Source of the DNA: Acestrorhynchus altus
Taxonomy: Eukaryota > Chordata > Actinopteri > Characiformes > Acestrorhynchidae
Direction: 5' to 3'
Length of the DNA: 64,000 bases
NCBI GenBank assembly: GCA_034509495.1
Contig: CM067525.1
Span: 4,804,945 to 4,868,944 of the forward strand
Positions within the stretch are counted from its first letter, which is position 1, and each line of letters opens with the position of its first letter. Positions 12,993-26,900 of this stretch are shown one piece after another. The notes beneath the pieces were generated by a model. That model worked only from the letters and a program-made list of their open reading frames with translations. It was not told the DNA's origin and did not search any database. Both the position numbers and the translations under genes were made by a program.

Positions 12993-15900
12993 TTGTAATG
13001 TTTATAATAATGCTTATTTTTATATAATTCCATTGACTGAAATAATTTCTGAAACAAAGTTTGATTTTTTTTGCAGCTTCAGTGAGATCACACTGTCAGG
13101 CAGATGGTGGGAGAGAGAGGAGGTAAAGAACGATAAGAGTCCTTTTGAGCAGCAGTTATTTGTCTAAATCCAGTTATAGACCATGACTGTTCGAACTGGA
13201 TGCCTCATTAAACATAATTCCACAATAATGATCGGATTCAAGAGTGTGTGTTCATTCAAGTGTTAATCTAAACGAATAATCCTGTCGAATGTATGCAGTG
13301 TGTTCAGCCCTGATGTTCACTGCTCAGCACTGTTTTTCTGTTTTTCAGGCGTCCAGAGATAACTATCCTGTCCGTAGAGCCGCTGCCGGCCACCACCTGG
13401 TTCCCAGGGGCATCTGGGGGATTTACAGCCCACTCCCCTTCCTCTCAGCCTGTGTGGGATGGAGGGATTCACATATCTGAACAACAGGTAGAGTTATACT
13501 GACTGATCAAACAACCCATAATACCGGGTGTAGACTAGGGATGCATGATGATATCAGATTCATATCAGTATCAGACAGATGATTAGCTGAGAATAATTGA
13601 AAAAATGTCCAAATATTTCTGGACACCCTTTTTAAGAATGCACTCAGATTGCTGACACAGGTGTGCAAATGCACACACAGCTTGTCCAGCCCAAGTAGAG
13701 AAGTACTGCCAATAGAATAGGACTCTCTGGAAAAGATAGGTATGAAGCTATTGCCTAATGCCAGGTGTGGGCTAGAGGGGTATACAGCTCCCAGCACTGA
13801 GCTGTGGAGCAGTAGAAGGGTAGGAGTTGGGGATGAGGTGGGGTGGTGGTCATCCATCCAACATCCTGAACTCACTAATGCTCCACTCTTGTCAAATGAA
13901 TGCAATCAGATCCTCACAGCAATGTTTCTAGATCTAGTAGAAAATCATTCACTGGACAGTAGAGAAAGTTACTCCAACAGTATAAACCCTTTTCAATACC
14001 CTTGTTTTCAGAAGAAACAATGAAGGAGCAGGTGTCCGAAAACTTTTGTCCATATAGTGTATATTGTCGTTAGCTGATACTCAATGAACGTTGACTGCTG
14101 CTGTATGTATGTGTTGTGTTATTTGCTGCTGGTGGGGTGATAACACTGCCCCTCCTCTCCCACAATTTAGCCCCCACCATCCTATGATCAGGTGATTAAA
14201 GAGAAGACTCAGGAGAAGGTTGTGACCCCGACAGCCCTTCCACGCCGTTCACACACCAACACTGCCGCTACTCAGACAGACTCCGTGGAGGAGCGAACCC
14301 ACACACTACAACAAACAGGAACTTCAGGTCAGCAGGAGTTCAAACAGCCCAGAATGGGAGATAGGGTGGGGGGCCAACAAAAATATAAATGAATAAATAA
14401 TAGATATTTTTTAATGGATTTCTGATTTTAGTAGTATTTTCTAACATGAAATGAAAGATTCTAATAATTTGAGATTCTGGATTTCTGACCCTGACATTTT
14501 TTAAATGATCACTTATTTGATTATGATTAATGTTCAACAGAAATGCTTTATTTTGACAGTCTCGTCGGTGGTGAAACCCAAAAAGCCCCCTAGGCCATCA
14601 CAGCCCAGACCACCTCCTGTTATCCCCGCAGCACCAACAGTAGCTACTGACCCAGAAACAGCCCCATCACCAATCTCCACTGAACCTTCCCCGAGGCCAC
14701 GTCCAGTTCCCCGCCCTCGCTCCAAACCCAAGCCAGCAGATCAGGTTCAAACACTGGTTCAGCTGCAGGACGGTGACCCTGTGACCTCTCAGGAGAATGA
14801 ATCGCTTTCATCTGGGAAGTATCTGAAAGAACTTTTAGAGGCCTTTGACCGTGATCCTGACTTCCCCTGCCCTGACGAAAATCAGGAAAACCAGAGCCAG
14901 CAGGGTGAAGAGGACCTGACGGAGAACATGAACGGCAATCACAGTGACCGTAACATCCGGGCAAGGATTCGAGCCTTTGAGAGCCAGAACAGCACTGACG
15001 AGGCTGGTGCTCCGTTTCCACGTCCTCGCAACATTTACACCAAATCCCCAGTGGGGCTGCCGAAACCGCTGGTCGCTCCTCGGCCCTCTCTCAGTAGTAA
15101 ACCAGCAGAAGAAGAGCCCAAAGACCCTCCAGAAGCTTACTATGAGGAGGTCAACATCTCTTCACTGCCCCCACCCCTGGTTCCAAAACCACAATTTCCT
15201 AGAAAGCCCTCTCTTAGCTTCAAAGAGGAGTCCAAACCCCATCCACCGATTAAAACGGCCCTTCTACCCCCTCGGCCCTCACTGGTCAGGTCGCAAACCT
15301 TAGGTTCTCAAGCTGAGGACAGTCCAGGTATTTTTAAAGCTCCTCTTCCTCCAGTGAAGCCCAGTAAAGATCTACTCAACATGAACAACCACAACTCCAC
15401 CGCTCTGCTGAACGCCGCTAAGACCCTCGCAGCAGCCGAGAACGAATACACATATACAGACAGTCTGATCAGTAAGTCACACTGATACAGTGTGAATATT
15501 TATTGCATTCGTGTATGAAGCTCTTCTGCCGTCCTCATGTTTGCTGTAATGTGTGTTTTTTCAACAACCTGCTCACCAGGTCGTGCTCCAGTTAAACCAG
15601 CCCGTGGAGGAGGTTTGTCCAACCTGGCATCGAGCACAGTGATCAAGAGGCCCACGGTCATCAGAGTGCCCAGCAGAAGTTAGTGCTCCTTCCTCTTCTC
15701 TTTATTTTTGATAAGATCAAAGCAGTGAACGAAATACATCATTAAAGACATAAGAACGAGATTTGTTTTCTTAGCAATATAAATAAAGTTGGATTATTTT
15801 TCACTTTTTCGCTCATGCTGTTGCCGGGTGATTGCTGCGGTATCCCAGATGGTTGCTATGAAGTGGCTATGTGGTTGCTTGGTGATTTGCTATGCTATCC

Positions 15901-16609
15901 ATTTTGGTTGCTGTGGTGTTTCTAAGTGGGTTCTGTGGTATCCCAACTTGTTGCTATGGTGTTGTTAAATGGTTGCTAGCTGGTCCCTGCAGTATCCCAG
16001 GTGGTTGCTATGACATTCTTAAGTGTTTGCTAAATGGGTGCTACAGTGGTGCTACAGCATTTCAGGCACTTGCTGTGATGTTGCTTAAGGGTTGCTAGGG
16101 TGTCTTCATTTGAATGATCCGATACCTCCCCAACAAGAAATATTGATTCTCTGCTGCAGCTAATAAAGGCGGCTGTGTCTCACAACAACACACCCGCAGC
16201 CTCACAGCACACCAACACTGCAGTATTCCAGCGCAGCAGTTCGTGGCGATGGAGTTAAAAAACGGTTATAGTTAGTGAAATATGCCTAAATGAATCGAAA
16301 TTGAACCAAATCGGACATTGAATCGAACTTTGGGAAGTCAGTGGTGATTCCCAGCCCTATGAACAACATGAAAATAGAAAGAACAGAAGTACAGAAAGTC
16401 AAACGTAGAATATGGACTCATTTGTTTTCAATGTATTAATAATATCATTATTATTAAAGCGTTATCATTTTAATTCTGTGTGTATTACAGCATTGGGTTT
16501 GTTTTCCACAGATCAGGAGGAAGCGTTCAATTTCCCTCCTCCTCTTCCAGTTCAGCAAGCTGTAGGCAGCCTCACACCTCCACCCAAACTCACATACAAG
16601 GTAAACTGT

Positions 16610-16670
<61 letters not shown>

Positions 16671-19600
16671 TTCTCTTTCATGTCAGGTATGAGGAGAGAG
16701 CTCAGAGTGTAGGTGGTAGAAACCAGTATAGGGCCTGTTTCCTTTTTAGGACCTTATACAGTACCAGTCAAAAGTTTGGACACAGTTGACAGTTCTCACA
16801 TCACCTGTCAGTAGTGCTAATGTTATGGCTGGTTGGCGTGTGTTTGAACAGGCCCACAAATGTCTGAAATACCTACTAAATAGAAAATGAAACCAGAATG
16901 GAGCTGTTGTCCATATTCTGGAGCTCTAACATTAGGCGTAGTTCTGTCTTCCAGAGTCGGTGATATTTCCAGTAAGGAACTCTGGGACTATCTTTGAATC
17001 CACACATCTTTTTCAGGCTGACTCACCTCAGCCTGAGCCAGTACACAGAACAATCCCGACGTCTCCCCTTACCTTAGCCTGAATGTGTCTCCAGAGTAAG
17101 CCCGTCAGTGCGAACAGATGCTGCTCTGTTACAGACCTACTGTCGGGATCAGTTTTCCTCTGGAAATAAGAGCAGAAAATGCCAACACGTCCTTCGAGAT
17201 TTCACTCAGTGCCACTGACTTACTCAGCAGCCCGGCGTTAAATACCCTGCACTGGAAGCTCGGCTTCATCATGTAGGCGATGTAGCAGATGATGTAACCG
17301 TGTTAAACACATATTCATACATATAAAGCAAAGCACAGAGCTGCAGTCTGTAATAATACATCTGTGTAGTCAAGCTAGAAGGTAGGTGTTCCTAGTGACT
17401 AGCGAAGACTTGCATGGTAGCTGTTTCTAATAAAGTGGCCACTGATCAGGCACAAGGCCAGTGAGTGTAAGCAGAGGGTAGGGGGTTGTAATAAACACTG
17501 AAGTGGTGTTACAGTCACTGTTGTTTTGATTTTTATCCAGGACTCGTTCAGCAGTGCTGCTGATCTGCTCCTGCCCCCCCGGTGAGTATTACTCCAGGTC
17601 AAATAGATTTGCTTTGAAAGATCTGATCAATATTTATTGACCTACACGTATCCACGTATGCAACATGCCAGACGTCTCTGCATGAAGGTGTAGAGGTTCC
17701 TAATGGTGTCCTGTGATGATCCAGCCCATGCAGCTTGAATGTTCTCACTCAGTTCTGCAGATGGTGCGGTAGGGGTGGAGTGTTGATAGAGCGTCCGACA
17801 GCATCCCACACATTTTCAATCAGGGATAGATCTGCAGATGAGACCACAGCATATTATCTGTGTCTTCAAGACAAGATCTTGAGACGGCAGCAGTCTGTGG
17901 ACCAGTGTTGTCCTGTTGCAATAGAGCACTGGTTGCAGAACCTCATTAACATAACGTTAGACTAATAAAGACAAATGGTGATCGGGCATCATGGGAAATT
18001 GCTCCACACCATGACACCAGACCCTGTGACATGACAACAAACCTTTGATCTTGGCACTGACCACAAAACGTCCACATACGGATTTGTTGGTCGTCTCCAC
18101 CAAGACCAGCTACAATTCTGAGTGACTCTATGTCAGTCTGGCACGACACCATTGCGTGCATTATGTTTTATTCCTTCTGGAGGCAACTTTCTTTTTGTTG
18201 TTGTTAGATTGTTCTAGCGGTGACCTCATGATTATCCTATGCATATTTCTGTCCTTTCAGACCTAATGGAGGTAAAGTGCTTCCCCCTCGCCCCCCTCCA
18301 GCTAAAACAGCCCCAGCTCGGCCTCCCCCACCACGGAGAAACAGCATCCAGCTGCCTATTGCTAACCAGGGGCCTCCACGACGAGACTCGTCCCAGTCGC
18401 TACACAAACAGAGCCGTAAAACACAGAAGAAAGGACCAGTCCTCCCTCCAAGACCAAACCCTGGCCATCGCCTCTACAACACATATACAGTGAGTCTCCT
18501 ACTGCTGTTAACACATGAACAGACCCTTATATAATCTGGATTTTTAGTATTTTTGGGAGTGATATTAACTAATAAACGAATAGTGAGGAGAGCATTTTTA
18601 CTTTATTATGTGACTATATTAATTATTTTTCACACTTTCCCCAAACACATATATGTGCATATATATACATACTGTATATGCATACAACATAGGTACTAAA
18701 AATAAATACACACACCCATTTATACTTTATTCTGATATCTCAGTGTATCATCGAGCACATTGTAGCTCAGGCACAGAAGCTTTAATGGAGAAAACTATCT
18801 TGTCTGCACAGCTCGCGGCAATAACACCTACATATGCAGCTTTAGACACTTTAACAGATTAAAAAATAAATAAGATGAAGAGAAAAACATCCAATTTTAA
18901 AAAAGACATGCATATGCAATAGTGGAACAGTCTTAGCTTCCAAATTAAGATGGAAATGTGGATAAATTAAGAAAGGCTAAGAGAGGGGAGATGATGAAAT
19001 GAGGCAAGCAGCAGCTGTATGTGAGTGAGGGAGGGAGAGAGAGAGAACAGGACAGGGATGGAGGACTAAGAGAGTGGGAGTTATTTATGAGATTTAATCC
19101 ATATTAAATAAAATGTAATCTAGCTTCTCAACTGTAGTGACGCTGTGGGACTTACATCACTAATAAAAATCCATCATTAGGCTCTGTAACAAAAATGAGT
19201 TACAGAAGGAAGTTGGGGGCAAACTTAGTTTACTGCAATTGGTTATTCATTTGTGGAAAAAGAAACTTGCAGTTTACAGATTAATCGTGTGTGAGTTTAT
19301 GCATTGACAGCACTAATATATAATTTGTTTGAAAATAAGTTCCTGAGAATAAGCTTGTGTTTGTTTAAGGAGCTATATATGTCACTTAAAATGCTCTAAA
19401 CGTGTTCTGATGAAAACGTGATCAGAAACTGTTCTCCGAATATCAGAATTTAACCTGGACTGAACACTTGTGTTCCGTTACGTTTCAACCCAAACCCACA
19501 CGGTTAGTGTCTCCACGTTTGCAGGTCATTAGTCTAACAGTGAATGCTTTCTTACTGTGTCAGCAAAGGGACAGAATGAATAAAGGGAGGAGAAATACTG

Positions 19601-22600
19601 TCATAGAAATCCATCTTTTTGTGTTTAACTACTTTTTCTCTTGTTCACGTGTGTTGATTGATGTAGCTGGAAATCCCACACGGCATTGCAGAGTTTGATT
19701 ACAACGGCACCCAGACAGGCGAGCTGTCCTTTCAGGTACAGTCAACAAACTAGTTATTACAGCACAGTAATCAGCATGGACTCATACTTACAGGTATATG
19801 TATGTATTAGTGAGAACTCAGTTCCATTTTTAGTCATTGATGTTTAGATCCTAACTCCTAACGTTGTTTTGGTTGAACTCTTAGAACCCGAGATCCGCAC
19901 TTTGTGGGCAGTTACATGCAGGTTTTAGGCTTTATAATTCGGGATCAGAGCAAACTACAGACCATATCTTGATAAACCATTAGATTTACCCTATTTAAGC
20001 TAAAATTTCCCTCTGAATTCAATCCCAGTTTAAATGCCAAAGGAGCTTCTAGTGCATGTTTACTGCTCTGTCCACATGTACATGCTCAGCCTGCATACAG
20101 ACTCTGACTGATCACTGGGTGGGGCCAATGACAACACTGAAACAGATATTGGGCTATAAGTGAAACAGAAAAGGGAGGCTGTTTAATGTGACACAGTGTT
20201 CAAATTTCAGAATAAAAGTCATGAGAAGGGAAAATACTGATACATACATAATTATTAGAAATAATAATGGACGTTTAGGGTATTTTATTTGGAGCAATAC
20301 ATTTCTGAGATATAAAGTGCTCTGGGTCCTTATTTGCAATGAAAACATGGCCAAATTCTTACAAATATTTTCATTCTGTTAATGTGTACATCTCAAATGA
20401 AGACAAATCTGAGTACCCTAGGATTTCTTTAAATGTACAAATACAAGTACATGAAACACCCAAAACATCAAAATTAGTTCTAAAATGTTCTAAAGTTCTA
20501 AAGGATTTTTTGTACTGGAAAGCATGAGTGTTCTTTGTCTACTGCAGAAAAATGAGGTGCTGGTCCTCCTAAACCAAATAGACAGCAGGACATTTGAGTG
20601 CCAGGTGGGAAATGCCAAAGGAAACGTGCAGAAATCTCATATGAAGATCATCACACCTCTGTCCAACTTCTATAACAGTGCAAACAGTCAAGTGCCAGTG
20701 CAGGTAATCAGTGTTGGATATTGTTTTTTCATTTATTACATTAAACTGCTTTTTTTCAGTCATGTGCTTTTAAAAGTGCATTAATACATCAGCGTTTATC
20801 TGTAGGAGAGATGGTCAAATCAAGCTTCTGGGCATTCAGTGGAAAACGGCCTCCTCGAGGTTCAGGCTCTGTTCGACTTCACTCCAGGTAACAGCATGAA
20901 CAGTTTGTTTGGGTCACTTTCATATGTGGTGTTGAAATGTTCACGATGGTGTGACTAAGTCTAAACTGCCCGATCAGAATTTGTTCACACTGTGTATTCG
21001 TACTGTGAATTCAGGCTTGCAAAATCATACGTGCCAGTTCAAATGTTGGTCAGATATAGGTCACATTAAAGAGGCTCAAAGTGGTCCGGTGCACTGAGGA
21101 TTGCAGGGCCGTGTAATTATGTGTCATGCTGGAATCAGAGAGTGCAAAATTAGCAATATTTAGATGGCTCTCTCCCCACACCACATCCATTGAGATGCTG
21201 GCCGGCACAGGCGTCTGTTAGCCGTTGTGAGTGTTTTGGCTGCCCAGCAATGATGCAACGAGGCAGTTTGAGAAGAGGTGGTGGCTGGATTCAGATGTAT
21301 CAGTAATGGGGGAGAATGATAAGCATCTTTTGCATCACTCATAACATGACAAACGACCATATAAAATTGTGTGATGGATCCAAAAAGAGTGTGGTAGCAG
21401 TGTGGCTGCGTAGTTACTCACAGACTACATTGTTACCATAGCAACCAATGGCTAAATGGCTTCGGTATTTTGTTAGTATTTTCATCTGAATTTCATTAAT
21501 TTAATTAATTTTGCTGAATGAATATAAGTCCAAAAATATCTGGATGTTTTTAAAAAACGAGCTTTTATTGTTTTTATCATTTCAGTACTGAAATACTACA
21601 TTGTTAACATAGGAACCAATGCACAGGTTTGTGATATCTGCACATGCAAATCTCTCTATTCTCAGATGAAATAATTATCTCAGCAGATCTGATTTGAGAA
21701 ACGAGTCTGATTTGCCTGCAGTCTGAAAATGCTTCTGCTGTTGGTGCCGGTCTTCCAGTGGCCTGTACTAAATGTCTTTTTTTGTCAGAGGGTCCAGGAG
21801 AGCTGATGCTGAGGGCAGGAGATGTGGTGACCGAAGTGGAGCAGGTGGACAGTGAGTGGTATCTGGGGGTATGCAGAGGAATGACCGGCTTCTTCCCCAT
21901 CAATTACGTCAAACTGCTGGTAAGGGTTAAGCCTGAGTATCTTCTTGAACAGCATGCTGTTACTGTATCAGTTGATGTATAGTGGCGGGCAGTGACCTTC
22001 GGAATGATGACATTCCCATTTGTCCAGTGGTGACGTCTGAAGCAGAAAAGTCTCTGACTGGCTGCTTTCTATCCTGCTCCCTCCTCACAAATGCCCACCT
22101 CCGCGTGCTCCTATTCATTTTGTGTGCTCCTACTGATTTTGAGGGTGGATGGAGTAACTGTGTACTGATATAAGGATATTGGATGATCAACACCCCACCT
22201 CATCCCATTTCAGAAGTATGGAGCACCATCATTCCAGAGAACACAGTTCCACTACTCCACAGATCAATGCTAGCCCACACCTGGCATTAGACATGGTGCC
22301 ATAGGTTCATGTGTATCTCCTGTTCTTTTGGCATTACTTCTCTAGAGGGGCTAGACAAGCTGTGTGTGCATTTGCACATCTGTGTCAGCAATGGGTGAAT
22401 CAAAGCAGCTGAATGTCTTCATTAGAAGGGGTTTGGACATGCTGTGTTTTCCATTTTTGTAGAAATGATGTTTAAATTAATTAGATTAAATTTCACCTCA
22501 TCTCTCTGTAGAAACAGTCTGGTACACCTGGCCCTGCTCCTGCTCCTGTTCCTGCTTTGGCTCCTCCTCCTACTCAGGAGAGTAGAGTCCAGCCAGCACC

Positions 22601-23335
22601 TGAAACAGTGAGGTGAGAAAACTATTTGGACATTCTTCCACTTATAAAGCTTTCATTTAGACAAGCGTTATGGTGAAGGTTAGACTTCTTCTGTATGTGG
22701 AGTATAAAATGCATTGTGACGGATCATTCCGAAGGTGCCATTGACTGGAAAACTGCCTTTACCTTCACATAGAATACTTCACAATACTGAATACTGCAGA
22801 AAAATCCAGGTCAGTTGGTTTCAGATGGACTGAGCTGGTCTTTGATGGTCAAATTGGTTAGAAAAAAATGGTTTGCTCCGAGTGGCTCAGCGCTACCACC
22901 ATGATCTGAGGATGACAGGTTTGAATCCTGGATCATGCAGCTTGCCAGAAGGAAAGTTCACCTGCTCTCCCTCTCTGGGTGGGTAGATGGTGCTTTCTCT
23001 CCCCACATCACACTCAATGTGATGCTGGTCGGCACAGGCGTCTGTTAGCCATTGTATCAAAGCTGGGGACCTGGCACTTTTCTCTGGGTGTGTTGGCTGT
23101 CCAGCGATGGTTGACATCTTGCTGGTCATACTGTTTGAGGGGCTTGGTCATGCTGGTCAAACAGCTTTGTGAAACTGGTCTTGCTTGTCAACCACCATGA
23201 TCAAGCTTGGTTATACTGGTTGTCATGCCTGGTCAAACAATCTAAACTAGTTAAAACATCAAGCTCAAACAAAAACATACCTTTTACTGGTCATTTGAAT
23301 TGAAAGTCATCTTGCATGGAGTAATGTCTAATCTT

Positions 23336-23408
<73 letters not shown>

Positions 23409-23849
23409 GGGTCCACGGTGTGTGGCGAGGTTTGATTTTGAAGGTGAGGACAGTAGTGAGTTGTCTTTCAGGGAGGGCGATGTTATCCGGCTGTGCGAGT
23501 ATGTAGGAGAGGAGTGGGCTAAAGGAGAACTGGGAGGCAGATCAGGCATCTTCCCTCTAAACTATGTGGAAGTGCTGGAAGATCTTCCCCCATCAGCGGA
23601 ACAGAACCACACCAAGATACCTCTGCCGGGTAGGTCCACAAACACACACTCATCCAAAATGAGCCGTAAATTTGTTGATCTTTAATATTAAACTGTTTTG
23701 TTTAAAAACATTGTGTGTGTGTGTGTGACAGCAGTGCTTCTGGAGTGTTTAAACACTGTGTCCACTCACTGTCCACTCACTGTTTACAGTCCAGCAGTAA
23801 CACTGAGGGGTTTAAACATTAATTTTAAACAGTAATTCTACTGTATCTG

Positions 23850-23919
<70 letters not shown>

Positions 23920-26900
23920 GTATGTATGTCTGTTTTATCCATTATGGGGACCAGATAAGCCTAGGAAGGTGACAGAACCTGAATATGAGGATTGTATGTT
24001 TAGTAGATACACTTCTAAAAAAAGACGTGGAAACACCCCTTAAAAAAAACAGCACAATGTGTGTGTGTGTGTGTGTGTGTATGTGAACACTCCCCTATGC
24101 TGGAACGTCAAGAATGTGTCCATCTGTTTGTGTTTCATTAAGGTCTCTCTCTCTCTTTCTGTTTGTGTGTGTGTGTGTGTGTGTGTCAGCTGTGGGCAGT
24201 ACTTGACCCTTGAACCTGATTTAAGGACAGATGCTCATAACTTTCATCAGTGTATGAAAAACATACTGTTTTCAGATCAGTGTTAACTTACGTTGTGAGA
24301 TTCAGTTTTCCTTTGGGGCCTTTTTGATTTTGTATTCCACTGTGTCCATTTCAGGTGTGATCGCAGTAAACCTTGAGTACACAACTCAGTTACTAGTACA
24401 TTAAAAAAATTACAATGTCACAAAAAAGCTCAGTCATGATCACAATTTCATTCGAAAAGGTCATATTTGAAAATGTCATATTTTCTATTCATTACACGTA
24501 AAGTGACATTTCAAGACTTTTTTGTTTGACTGTTGATCAGTTTGGCTTAAAGCTCATGAAAATCAAAAATAAAATCAGAACGTTTTAATTAAAGTTGGAA
24601 TAAATTCTAACCAGTTTCAGCTTTAAAACAAAAAAGCTTGAAAAAAAAAATCACTTTGTATGTAACAAATATAAAATATATGACACTTTAATTTTTGAAC
24701 CTTTTTTCACACACAGTGTCTAAATTATTTGGCAGAAAATGTTTCAAAAAGTGAAATAATTCATACCGAACAAAGACAATTTTGATACAATCAAATCACA
24801 GTGAGTGAGACGGTCTTTGAAAATGCAGCAACCATGTTGTCTTTGTGGAAGCATTTAAAGTGTCGAATCCAGGAACAGCCAATTGGAGACATTTGGAGAC
24901 ATTCTGGACACTGTTCTGCTATTTATTTTTTGTCATATTAGTTCATATCATTTTTTCTTTTTTCTTTTTTGGGGGGAGGGTGTTTCTTTAATTGCTCGTT
25001 CATTTTGCTGTTATTTTGTGTGCTGGGATGGTAAACATGTTTAGTAAATATTTTTAAAATGTTTTTTTCTTTAAAATGCAAAACAAAGATATTTTATCTC
25101 ATACAATATTAAATTTATACACTTACGGGAAGGACTTTCAATAAAATCAGCCAAAAACATTTCTATGTTTCTGTGTGAGTTCATTTAGTTATTGCTTAAA
25201 ATTCATTGCTAATTATTGCTTTTATAAAAGGCTGGTCAACATAAAATATAAGAAAATACACCAATTCAGCTGCTGTTCCCCACCAGTGCTGCCCCCCTGC
25301 GTGTACAATGCTAACATCTCGTCTTTCTGCTTCGGTAGGTATGACTGCCCTACCCACCATGCAAGCTGCACCCGCACCTGCTCAGGTATCACATCCACGT
25401 CTACAGACACACCTGTGCTACACCTGTCATTCATTATCATTGTACAAGGTCACACACAGATCTACCACTTATACAGCAGTGCTGACGTATCCAGTCCGTA
25501 TGAATTTGGTCATTAATATGACACTTATTGATTGGAATTCAGCACAGCTGCTCTGTACGAGAGAACCATTCTCTGGGTTTGTTGTTGTCCTGCTCTAACA
25601 GGCCTCACCTCATAGCCGGAAAATGTGTTAAGATGCTAAGATGTGGTTGGTTGTCAGGTGGTTGCTAAGGTGTTACTAGGGGATTGCTATGGTTTTGATA
25701 AGTGGTTGCCAGGCAGTTGCTGATGTGTTACTAGGGGGTTGCTATGGTGTTCCTATGGTTTTGTTAAGTGGTTGTTAGATGGTTGTGTAGGTTTATTTAG
25801 GGGGTTACTATGGTGTTGCTAAGTGGTTGCCAAGCATTTGCTAAGGTATTACTAGGGTGTTGCTATGGTTTTGTTAAATGTTTGCTTGGTGGTTGCTAAG
25901 GCATTGATACTATATAACTGTATGGTACAGCATATATATTCCATTTCTGTTTTTAATTCTATATTCTGTATTTTCTATGTTGACGTCACTTTTATTATTT
26001 GAATTATATCTTTTTGGAAAATTCCTGTTTTTATTTGTTCTGCATTTGTAAAGCACTTGCTAAATAAAACTGTCTTGCCATGTCTTGCCTAAAGTGCTGG
26101 TAAGTGGTTGCTATGGTAAAGATATTGGTTGCTAAGGATTTAGAGAACTTGTCATTTGTATCTGAAAAATGTGCTAAGATGCTATGATGTTGATAGGCAG
26201 TTGCTATGGTACAGGTGTTGGTTTGTATTGTGGTGCTATTCAGTTGGTAAGGTGTCACTGGGTGGTTGATAGGGTGTTGCTATAGTAAAGATGTTGGATG
26301 CTAAGGATTTGCAGGATTTGTGTTTTGTAGGTCTAAAAAATGTGTTACAATGCTACAAAGTGGTTGGTAAGAGGTTGCTAGGACGTTGCTGTGTACAGGT
26401 GCTGGTTGGTGTGGTGGTGATAGCTGGTTGCTAAGGTGACGCTGGGGAGTTGTGAATTTGTTGCTTAAGTGGTTCCCAGGTGGTTGATATGGTGTTGCTA
26501 TGGTATAGTTATTGTTTGGTAAGAGGTCCTATTACTTCATCCTGACATTTTAGTTGCTTTCAGTGCTGGCGCTTGGGTAGAGAAGTTTGAATTTTAGGTC
26601 AAAAGTTTATGGACACATTTCAGTGCCACAGAAGCCACTTACTACATGAATACTATTATACTGATCCAAAAGCTGCATACAAACACAAGAGCCATCAATA
26701 ATCATTGTTAGAACCTCACTCATATGTTGAAAATTGCAGCCAGATGACCTGACTGATATCTTAAATGTTTAATGATGTTCTGATTGGTGTGTGTGTGTGT
26801 GTGTGTTTGTGTGCAGGTGGAGGGTCGGAGGGTGGAGTGGGCTGAGGCTCTGTACGATTTCACTCCTGAAGCAGAAGACGAGCTGTCATTCGTGCAGGGC

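Noticed and set aside
22904..22940. Possible tRNA gene (GGTTTGAATCC B box)
   Set aside because: The acceptor and anticodon arms do not fold as a tRNA; the segment is the head of a SINE with other copies in the window.
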